This document shows positions 26,703 to 35,178 of a stretch of DNA of 64,000 nt, piece after piece. Position numbers and translations under genes: made by a program. How positions within the stretch are numbered: position 1 is the stretch's first letter; the number at the start of each line of letters is the position of its first letter. The notes beneath the pieces were generated by a model that was given only the letters and a program-made list of their open reading frames with translations, was not told the DNA's origin and ran no database searches. This DNA comes from Nocardiopsis ansamitocini (GTDB lineage Bacteria > Actinomycetota > Actinomycetes > Streptosporangiales > Streptosporangiaceae), in NCBI RefSeq assembly GCF_030268225.1, contig NZ_BSQG01000002.1, forward strand, positions 434,001-498,000, read 5' to 3'.

Positions 26703-27971
26703 ATGGCGATCGTTGCCGAGCAACCCAGCACATCCGCCACCCACTCCTTCGGCCCCGCCGTCGCGCTGTCCTGTCGCGAATGCGGCGAGCGCTACGAACT
26801 CGGCCCGCGCTTCGCGTGCGATTTCTGTTTCGGCCCTCTTGAGGTCGCCTACTCGTTCGGCACCGTCACCCGCGCGTCCATCGAGCAGGGCCCCAACAAC
26901 ATCTGGCGCTACGCCGCCCTCCTCCCGGTCCCGGCCAACGTCCGCGACCTGCCCAACATGAACCCCGGCATGACCCCCCTGGTGCGCGCCGACCGTCTCG
27001 CAGCCGAGCTCGGCCTGCGGTCGCTGCACGTCAAGGACGACTCCGGCAACCCGACGCACTCCTTCAAGGACCGCGTTGTGGCGATCGCGGTCGAGGCCGC
27101 CCGCACCTTCGGTTTCACCACTCTCTCCTGTTCCTCCACCGGCAACCTCGCCGGCGCGGTCGGCGCCGCTGCCGCGCGGGCGGGCTTCAAGTCCTGCGTG
27201 TTCATCCCGGCGGGCCTTGAGGAGGCCAAGGTCGTGATGGCCGCGGTCTACGGTGGCCGCCTGGTGGCCATCGACGGCAACTACGACGACACCAACCGGT
27301 TCTGCTCCGAGCTCATCGGCGACGACGCCGGCCAGGACTGGGGTTTCGTCAACGTCAACCTGCGCCCCTACTACGGCGAGGGTTCCAAGACGCTGGCCTA
27401 CGAGATAGCCGAGCAGCTGGGGTGGCGCCTCCCCGCGCAGATCATCATCCCCATCGCCTCGGGCTCGCAGCTGACCAAGATCGACAAGGGTTTTCAGGAA
27501 CTGATCGCGCTCGGCCTGGTCGAGGACACCCCCTACAAGATCTTCGGGGCGCAGGCCACGGGATGCTCACCCGTCGCCAAGGCGTGGGAGAACGGCCACG
27601 ACGTCATCCAGCCGGTCAAGCCCGACACCATCGCCAAGTCGCTGGCGATCGGCAACCCCGCGGACGGCCCCTACGTGCTCGACATCTGCAAGCGGACCGG
27701 CGGCGCCGTGGCGCACGTCGACGACACCGAGATCGTGGACGCCATCCGGCTCCTGGCCCGCACCGAGGGCGTCTTCGCCGAGACCGCGGGCGGTGTCACC
27801 ACCGGGGTGCTGCGCAAGCTCCTGGCGGACGGTCTGCTCGACCCCGACGCCGAGACCGTGGTGCTCAACACCGGTGACGGTCTCAAGACCCTCAACGCCG
27901 TCCAGGGCGCCGGGGTCACCGCCACGATCAAGCCCTCCCTCGACGCCTTCCGGGCCGCCGGACTCGCCTGA
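26703..27971 (+). CDS. thrC: Threonine-synthase-like PLP enzyme under SAM riboswitch; possible O-phosphohomoserine-dependent homocysteine synthase
   Basis: The 422-residue protein starts at ATG 26703 behind GGGGAG. A zinc ribbon (CRECGERYELGPRFACDFCF, about residues 25-45) precedes a fold-type II PLP domain with the Schiff-base Lys in GNPTHSFKDRV, the phosphate loop CSSTGNLAGAVGAA, and C-terminal ETAGGVTTGVLRKLL and LNTGDGLKTL. By family it acts on O-phosphohomoserine, giving threonine and phosphate. The SAM-I riboswitch upstream and the sulfur-carrier gene downstream are a methionine/cysteine context, so it may instead make homocysteine by gamma-replacement using a protein thiocarboxylate. 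The symbol reflects family membership only. Confidence 0.88.
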   Translation: MAIVAEQPSTSATHSFGPAVALSCRECGERYELGPRFACDFCFGPLEVAYSFGTVTRASIEQGPNNIWRYAALLPVPANVRDLPNMNPGMTPLVRADRLAAELGLRSLHVKDDSGNPTHSFKDRVVAIAVEAARTFGFTTLSCSSTGNLAGAVGAAAARAGFKSCVFIPAGLEEAKVVMAAVYGGRLVAIDGNYDDTNRFCSELIGDDAGQDWGFVNVNLRPYYGEGSKTLAYEIAEQLGWRLPAQIIIPIASGSQLTKIDKGFQELIALGLVEDTPYKIFGAQATGCSPVAKAWENGHDVIQPVKPDTIAKSLAIGNPADGPYVLDICKRTGGAVAHVDDTEIVDAIRLLARTEGVFAETAGGVTTGVLRKLLADGLLDPDAETVVLNTGDGLKTLNAVQGAGVTATIKPSLDAFRAAGLA

Positions 27972-28027
27972 GTCCGCCGCCGTACCCCGACCCCGTTCTC
28001 CGACCCGAGCCAAGGAGTCCCCTAGCC

Positions 28028-28306
28028 ATGAGCGTCAGCGTTCGCGTGCCCACCATCCTGCGGACCTACACCAAGGATGCTGCCGAGGTCGCCGCTGAGG
28101 GCGCCACCCTCACCGAGGTCCTCGCCGACCTGGAGGCGAACTTCCCGGGCATCCGGCCGCGCATCCTCGACGACAACGGCCGGATCCGCCGCTTCGTCAA
28201 CGTCTACGTGGGCGACGAGGACGTGCGTTTCGCCCAGGGGCTCGACACCCCGATCCCCAGCGGGAGCCAGATCTCGATCATCCCCGCGGTCGCGGGCGGC
28301 TGCTGA
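28028..28306 (+). CDS. CysO/MoaD/ThiS-like sulfur-carrier protein with Gly-Gly-Cys C-terminus
   Basis: The 92-residue beta-grasp protein starts at ATG 28028 behind AAGGAG. It resembles M. tuberculosis CysO over its full length: VRVPTILRTYT, LADLEANFPGI, RRFVNVYVGDEDVRF and ISIIPAVAGG. Such proteins are activated as a C-terminal thiocarboxylate on Gly-Gly. Here a Cys follows (GGC then stop), so a peptidase would have to remove it before activation, or the gene encodes the equivalent of a CysO-Cys product. It is 56 bp downstream of the ThrC-like gene and shares its riboswitch. No MoeB-like activator, JAMM peptidase or CysM is in the window. Confidence 0.88.
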   Translation: MSVSVRVPTILRTYTKDAAEVAAEGATLTEVLADLEANFPGIRPRILDDNGRIRRFVNVYVGDEDVRFAQGLDTPIPSGSQISIIPAVAGGC

Positions 28307-28333
28307 AGCCGGCCCCGCGGCACCGGGGGCACC

Positions 28334-28375
28334 GACGGCCGGAGCGCGCATCGCGCCTCCGGCCGTCTCCTTTTT
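28334..28375 (+). terminator. Intrinsic terminator of the riboswitch operon
   Basis: GACGGCCGGAG (28334-28344) pairs perfectly with CTCCGGCCGTC (28357-28367), with further GCGC pairing inside, and is followed by TCC and five T residues. It ends the two-gene operon. Confidence 0.85.
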
Positions 28376-28412
28376 GCTCGCAGAAGTGCCAATCTCGCTG
28401 GTGGACGCCTGA

Positions 28413-30278
<1,866 letters not shown>

Positions 30279-30304
30279 GTCCGCGCCCGCTCCACCGCCT
30301 CTGA

Positions 30305-30335
30305 GGGCGGCTCCCGTTCGCGGGAGCCGCCCTTT
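30305..30335 (+). terminator. Intrinsic terminator of groEL
   Basis: GGGCGGCTCCCG, the tetraloop TTCG and CGGGAGCCGCCC form a perfect 12-bp stem, followed by TTT. It lies 26 bp after the groEL stop. Confidence 0.85.
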
Positions 30336-30356
30336 CGGTCTTCCCGGTCCCGACCG

Positions 30357-30785
30357 TCAAGCGGCCAGTAGGCCCCGGGCCGTCAGTTCTGCCAGGACCC
30401 GGACCCCGGCGGGCGCACACCGGTCGGCGTCATCCGGGCCGAGCCAGGCCAACTCGGCGATCTCGGCGCTGGGAACGGGATCACCTGCGGCCTCGGCCGT
30501 GTAACAGGCCAGTCGGACCCTGGTCCCGGCCGGATAGCCGTGTGCGGCCTCGTCGATCACCGTGAACAGCGCGATGGTTTCGGGGTCGAGGCGCACCGCC
30601 AGTTCCTCGGCGACCTCGCGCACCAGCGTCTGGGCGTCGGTCTCACCGGGTTCGCGTTTGCCGCCCGGAAGGTAGAAGGCGTCCTTGCCGTGCGCCCGGA
30701 CGTTGAGCACCCGGCCCTCCCGCACGCGCACCCAGGCGATGGCGTCGATGACCGGGGCGGAGGGGAACCGATCGGATGGTGTCAT
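30357..30785 (-). CDS. NUDIX hydrolase
   Basis: The 142-residue protein from ATG 30785 carries a full NUDIX box, GGKREPGETDAQTLVREVAEEL (quoted in part: GKREPGE and REVAEEL), near residues 40-65. The preceding AHGKDAFYLPGG is the usual entrance strand. It hydrolyses a nucleoside diphosphate linked to another moiety; the exact substrate is not visible. It lies downstream of the R2lox gene on the same strand, 44 bp away, and is convergent with groEL. Confidence 0.88.
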   Translation of the reverse strand: MTPSDRFPSAPVIDAIAWVRVREGRVLNVRAHGKDAFYLPGGKREPGETDAQTLVREVAEELAVRLDPETIALFTVIDEAAHGYPAGTRVRLACYTAEAAGDPVPSAEIAELAWLGPDDADRCAPAGVRVLAELTARGLLAA

Positions 30786-30829
30786 GCTTTCGACTCTAGA
30801 GCGCCTGCTTGACCGGGGACGGCCGGTTC

Positions 30830-31834
30830 TCACGTGAGCCGCGCCATGGCCGCGCGGTCCTCCCGCCCGAACTCCTCCTCCAGTTCCTCGGGGGCCGCGT
30901 CCACGTCGATGTGCTCCACCGGTATGCCGCGGGCGGTCCCGATCGCACCGAGCCTGCGCGTCGCGCGGTCGACCGCATAGCGCGTCAGCTCCCCGGGTGG
31001 CAGCCGGTGGGCCGCATCCTGCTGGTCGTCGGCCTGTCCGCCGTCGTACTCCACCGCACTCGACAAGTGCGGCAGCAGCTCTTCGAGGCGCTCGTTGACC
31101 ACCTGCCAGTTGGCGTCGTCGGCCGCGACGTGCCGCCGGCAGGTGAAGGTGCCCCACGCCATGTGGCGACGCTCGTCGTCACCGATGCGTCGAACGATCT
31201 CCCGCATCCCGGGAAAGATGTCGCGGACCGTGCAGATGTGGTTCCAGGTGTAGTAGCCGGTCAGCGCAAGAGACCCTTCGATGACGTGGTTGTAGGTCAC
31301 CGACGCGCGTACCTGGTTGCGCGGGCTCGGATCGCGGTTCAGCGCGTCCAGTGACGAGGGCAGCTCCTCGTAGAACAGTGCCCGATAACCGGGACTGCCT
31401 TCGACGTAGGAGTTCAGGTCGTGCTCGACGCCGATCGCGTCCAGCCAGAGACGGAACACCTGGGTGTGTCGGGCCTCCTCGAATGCGAACTGGGTCAGGT
31501 ACATCTCGTCGCCCAGACGTCCTTCCACGGCCATCGCCCGGATGAACGGTTGGATGTCCTCGGTGACGGCCTCCTCGCCGCCGGCGAACTGTGCGCACAG
31601 CCGCAGCACCTGTTGCCGAGTGGCTTCGGGCAGTGCCGCCCAGTCTTCCCGGTCCCGGTCCATGTCGATGTCGGCGGGGTCCCAGAACCGGGCGTTGCCC
31701 TTGGCGAAGAGCCGAAGGGGCAGAGAATCCCAGTTCAGGCCGCCCGCGCGCAGAGAGTGGAATCCTCGGCCCTCTCTGCGGGTCCGGGCAGGGACGGTCG
31801 ACGCGCCGATGCTGGAATCGGGCTGGCTGATCAT
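30830..31834 (-). CDS. R2-like ligand-binding oxidase (R2lox)
   Basis: The 334-residue ferritin-fold protein matches M. tuberculosis Rv0233 (R2lox) rather than a class I ribonucleotide reductase beta subunit. [13 protein letters not shown] and [12 protein letters not shown] at the N-terminus, [41 protein letters not shown] and [18 protein letters not shown] are all present. R2lox proteins carry a Mn/Fe centre and a Val-Tyr cross-link; the Val of EEAVTED and the Tyr of VTYNH are retained. A bound fatty acid-like ligand and C-H oxidation are the family precedent. No nrdE/nrdA is adjacent, consistent with a non-RNR role. Confidence 0.9.
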   Translation of the reverse strand: MISQPDSSIGASTVPARTRREGRGFHSLRAGGLNWDSLPLRLFAKGNARFWDPADIDMDRDREDWAALPEATRQQVLRLCAQFAGGEEAVTEDIQPFIRAMAVEGRLGDEMYLTQFAFEEARHTQVFRLWLDAIGVEHDLNSYVEGSPGYRALFYEELPSSLDALNRDPSPRNQVRASVTYNHVIEGSLALTGYYTWNHICTVRDIFPGMREIVRRIGDDERRHMAWGTFTCRRHVAADDANWQVVNERLEELLPHLSSAVEYDGGQADDQQDAAHRLPPGELTRYAVDRATRRLGAIGTARGIPVEHIDVDAAPEELEEEFGREDRAAMARLT

Positions 31835-31995
31835 CAGGGCACCCTCCGGATTGGTGGACTCCTCTCATGATCATCACTGATCGTGCTCGCGTAAACACTC
31901 CTTCGGCGATGGCTCGTGGTCCGGCCGATGCCGGCCCTGTGGGGAAGCCGTTCACGGGCTGCCGAATACCGGCCGGAAGCGGGTACGGTCAGGGG

Positions 31996-32361
31996 GTGCT
32001 GTCCGGGCGTGGTCGTTTCGGGCCGACACGGGCGGGGAGTGCCGCCGTGCTCGGTGCCTTGGCCGTGAACGTTCTGGCGGCGACGGCATATTCGCTGCTC
32101 GTTTTCACTGAACCGGGAGACAAGGTGTTCTGCGGCGACCCGCTGACCCAGGGCTATGAGAAATGCGTCGACCAGATGGCGCTGTTCGCCATCGCCTCGC
32201 TGATCCCCGCGATGCTTGCCCTGATCCTGATGATCGCCGCATTCGCCACCCCCGGTGTGCGGGAGCGGCCCGGGCTGCGCGCCCAGACGCTCGGCTACTC
32301 GCTGGTGGCCTGGCTCATCGCCGGCGGCACGCTCGTGATGGGCGGGCTGCCCGCCATCTGA
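31996..32361 (+). CDS. Small membrane protein, unknown function
   Basis: From GTG 31996 this is a 121-residue protein with three hydrophobic segments (AAVLGALAVNVLAATAYSLL, ALFAIASLIPAMLALILMIA and YSLVAWLIAGGTLVMGG). Two Cys (VFCGDPL and EKCVDQM) lie in the loop between the first two helices. The start is chosen because TACGGT lies 6 bases upstream, a leaderless arrangement; upstream in-frame ATG codons at 31867 and 31909 are alternatives. I do not recognise the family. It is convergent with the XPB helicase gene. Confidence 0.6.
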   Translation: MLSGRGRFGPTRAGSAAVLGALAVNVLAATAYSLLVFTEPGDKVFCGDPLTQGYEKCVDQMALFAIASLIPAMLALILMIAAFATPGVRERPGLRAQTLGYSLVAWLIAGGTLVMGGLPAI

Positions 32362-32423
32362 CCAGCACGGCGCCGGCGAGGCGCAGTGAGCCGTCGTCCG
32401 CTGCGCCCGGTATCCGGTCAGTG

Positions 32424-34070
32424 CTAGATCTCGTTGCCCGACAGCACGTCGTGGGCGTCCACGATCCGGTAGGCGTAGCCCTGTTCGGCGAGGAAACGCT
32501 GCCTGTGGGCGGCGTAGTCCTGGTCGAGGGTGTCGCGGGCGACCACCGCGTAGAAGCGGGCGGTGCGCCCGTCGGATTTGGGGCGCAGCACCCGGCCCAG
32601 GCGCTGGGCCTCCTCCTGGCGGGAGCCGAAGGACCCCGAGATCTGGATGGCCACCGCGGCCTCGGGCAGGTCGATGGAGAAGTTGGCGACCTTGGACACC
32701 ACCAGGGTGTTCAGCTCTCCCGAACGGAAGGCGTCGAACAGCCGCTCGCGCTCCTTGATCCGGGTCTCGCCCTTGATGACGGGTGCGTCCAGTGCGGCCG
32801 CGACCTCGTCCAACTGGTCGATGTAGGAACCGATCACCAGGACCCGTTCGTCGGGGTGCCTGGCCACCAGTTCCCGCACGAGCGTGGTCTTGGTCGCGGT
32901 CGAGGAGCAGAACCGGTAGCGGTCCTCCGGTTCGGCGGTTGCGTAGGCCAACCGCTCGGACTCGGTCAGGTTGACCCGCACCTCCACGCAGTCCGCCGGG
33001 GCGATCCACCCCTGCTGCTCCATCTCCTTCCACGGAGTGTCGTAGCGCTTGGGGCCGATCAGGGAGAACACGTCGCCCTCGCGGCCGTCCTCGCGCACCA
33101 GGGTCGCGGTCAGCCCGAGCCGGCGGCGGGCCTGGAGGTCGGCGGTCATCCGGAAGATCGGTGCGGGCAGCAGGTGGACCTCGTCGTAGACGACCAGGCC
33201 CCAGTCACGCGCCTCGAACAGTTCCAGGTGCGTGTACACGCCTTTTCGGCGTGCCGCCATCACCTGGTACGTGGCGATGGTGACCGGCCGGATCTCCTTG
33301 CGGGTCCCCGAGTACTCGCCGATCTCGTCCTCGGTCAGGGAGGTGCGGCGCAGCAGCTCCGAACGCCACTGGTGGACCGAGACGGTGTTGGTGACCAGGA
33401 TCAGCGTGGTGGCCTTGGTCATCGCCATCGCAGCCGCGCCCACGATGGTCTTGCCGGCCCCGCAGGGCAGCACGACCACGCCCGAACCACCGGCGTCGAA
33501 GCTCTCGGCGGCCTCGCGCTGGTAGCCGCGCAGCTCCCAGCCGTCCTGGGCCAGGTCGATCGGGTGTGCCTCGCCGTCCACGTACCCGGCGAGGTCCTCG
33601 GCCGGCCAGCCGAGCTTGAGCAGCGCCTGCTTGAGGTTGCCGCGCTCGCTGGGGTGCACCAGCACGGTGTCGGTCTCGACCCGCTCGCCCAGCATCGGCT
33701 TGATCTTCTTGGCCCGCACGACCTCCTCCAGCACCGCCTGGTCCACGGCTTGCAGAGCCAGGCCGTGGACCGGGTGGGCGAGCAGCTTCAGGCGGCCGTA
33801 GCGGCCCATCGTCTCGGCGATGTCCACCAGCAGCGAGTGCGGGACCGGGTAGCGGGAGTACGTCAGGAACGCGTCCACCACCTGCTCGGCGTCGTGCCCG
33901 GCGGCGCGCGCGTTCCACAGCGCCAGCGGGGTGACCCGGTAGGTGTGCACGTGCTCGGGTGCGCGCTCCAGTTCGGCGAACGGGGCGATCGCCCGGCGGC
34001 ACTCGTCGGCCGACTCGTGGTCGACCTCCAGCAGCAGGGTCTTGTCTGACTGGACGATCAGGCAGGACAC
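32424..34070 (-). CDS. XPB-type DNA repair helicase
   Basis: The 548-residue SF2 helicase resembles eukaryotic/archaeal XPB and M. tuberculosis Rv0861c. GTG 34070 follows GGGAGG. The N-terminal damage-recognition-like domain spans about 200 residues. Walker A is LPCGAGKTIVGAA (near residue 205), followed by YDEVHLLPAPIFRMTAD (DEVH box), LGLTATLVREDGREGD (containing the RED motif of XPB) and QEEAQRLGRVLRPK as motif VI. XPB unwinds DNA in repair; in bacteria its pathway is poorly defined. The partner-type gene at 35179-37647 lies upstream on the same strand, with two small membrane-protein genes between. Confidence 0.92.
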   Translation of the reverse strand: MSCLIVQSDKTLLLEVDHESADECRRAIAPFAELERAPEHVHTYRVTPLALWNARAAGHDAEQVVDAFLTYSRYPVPHSLLVDIAETMGRYGRLKLLAHPVHGLALQAVDQAVLEEVVRAKKIKPMLGERVETDTVLVHPSERGNLKQALLKLGWPAEDLAGYVDGEAHPIDLAQDGWELRGYQREAAESFDAGGSGVVVLPCGAGKTIVGAAAMAMTKATTLILVTNTVSVHQWRSELLRRTSLTEDEIGEYSGTRKEIRPVTIATYQVMAARRKGVYTHLELFEARDWGLVVYDEVHLLPAPIFRMTADLQARRRLGLTATLVREDGREGDVFSLIGPKRYDTPWKEMEQQGWIAPADCVEVRVNLTESERLAYATAEPEDRYRFCSSTATKTTLVRELVARHPDERVLVIGSYIDQLDEVAAALDAPVIKGETRIKERERLFDAFRSGELNTLVVSKVANFSIDLPEAAVAIQISGSFGSRQEEAQRLGRVLRPKSDGRTARFYAVVARDTLDQDYAAHRQRFLAEQGYAYRIVDAHDVLSGNEI

Positions 34071-34171
34071 GCGTGCCTCCCGAGGGGCAGAGGAAACTTC
34101 CTGTTGGAGTGTACGCAGTGACCAGGTCCGACGGGGCGCTCTCCCCTGCCGCGAGCGCGTCCCGGGGCGGG

Positions 34172-34579
34172 TCAGCTGTTCGTCAGGCTCAGGAAGAGGA
34201 CCAGGAGAAGGATCAGGATGCCGATGTGGATGAAGTTGCTCAGCCACGCCCAGCGCGTGTACTTCTCGAACTCGACCGGGTCCTGCTCCTTGCTCAACGC
34301 GATCGCGGCGAACACGATTCCGATGATGTTGGTGAATCCGAAGCAGGACAGCGTCACGATGATGGCGATGATCAGTGACAGGATCGCGTTTCCCCGGGCG
34401 GGGGGCGGGCCGGGGTGCGGGGGGTAGCCCGGGGGCCGGCCGTAGCCGGGCGGGGGCGGTGGCGGATAGCCGGGCTGCCAGGGCCCGCTGGGTTGGCCGT
34501 ATCCGCCGTCCCAGCCGGGTGGGCGCGGTTGTCGCGGGTCGCCCCAGTAGTCGGGTGGGCCAGACCACTGGCTGCTCAT
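34172..34579 (-). CDS. CD225/dispanin-like membrane protein
   Basis: The 135-residue protein has a Pro/Gly/Tyr-rich N-terminal half with repeated PGY and PPP units, then two membrane helices (AILSLIIAIIVTLSCFGFTN and IHIGILILLLVLFLSL). The loop between them, IGIVFAAIALSKEQDP and FEKYTRWAWLSN, follows the CD225/dispanin pattern, in which small-residue repeats face a short amphipathic turn. The start ATG follows GGCAGGAG. The role is unknown; such proteins are abundant in actinobacteria, often near secretion or envelope genes. Confidence 0.65.
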   Translation of the reverse strand: MSSQWSGPPDYWGDPRQPRPPGWDGGYGQPSGPWQPGYPPPPPPGYGRPPGYPPHPGPPPARGNAILSLIIAIIVTLSCFGFTNIIGIVFAAIALSKEQDPVEFEKYTRWAWLSNFIHIGILILLLVLFLSLTNS

Positions 34580-34649
34580 GAGCTCCTGCCTTTTCTACGG
34601 TTCACGGACACGCGACCAGGACCACGGCACCGCGGGGGATGGGGGCGGG

Positions 34650-35048
34650 TCAGTAGTTCAGCCCGGGGTTGACTCCCTCGAACCACGAACCCGCCTGGGT
34701 GAGGATGACGAGAAAGGAGACGGCCATGACAACGAACATCACCGCCGCCGCGCCCAGGCAGTACCAGGAATAGCGGGTGAGGGTTTCGGCCTGAGTGTAA
34801 AGCCCTCGATCGCGTTTGTGTGCGGCGCGGACCGCGAAGACGATCCCGACGATCCCGAACAGCCAATTCGCACAGCACAGAAACGTCAGCGCGTGCACGA
34901 TCAACGCCATGGTGGAGCTGCTCGCACCGGTGGCTCCGGCCTGCGGTTGGTCGCCGCGGGTGGTGGCCTCCCGGTCGTGGCCGCGGGGCCGGCCGGTCGG
35001 CTCGTCACGGGGGGCCGACGCTCCAGGGGGCAGCGACTGGTTGCTCAT
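34650..35048 (-). CDS. CD225-like membrane protein, second copy
   Basis: The 132-residue protein has a hydrophilic N-terminal 45 residues and two membrane helices (ALIVHALTFLCCANWLFGIV and YCLGAAAVMFVVMAVSFLVIL). The IVGIVFAVRAAHKRDRGLY loop and TLTRYSWYCLG follow the same two-helix plan as the gene 70 bp downstream, so the two are probably distant paralogues. ATG 35048 follows GAGAGGG. The function is unknown. Confidence 0.6.
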   Translation of the reverse strand: MSNQSLPPGASAPRDEPTGRPRGHDREATTRGDQPQAGATGASSSTMALIVHALTFLCCANWLFGIVGIVFAVRAAHKRDRGLYTQAETLTRYSWYCLGAAAVMFVVMAVSFLVILTQAGSWFEGVNPGLNY

Positions 35049-35178
35049 GGGGGAGAGGGACCTCTTTGTCTTCCGTGCTCCGAATGGCAGCCTCTATCTC
35101 ACCAGAAGGCGGGCCCCCGTGACGAGGGCATCGATACCCACGACTCGGCTTTTCCGTCCGCCTCGGGGTACCCGGGAT

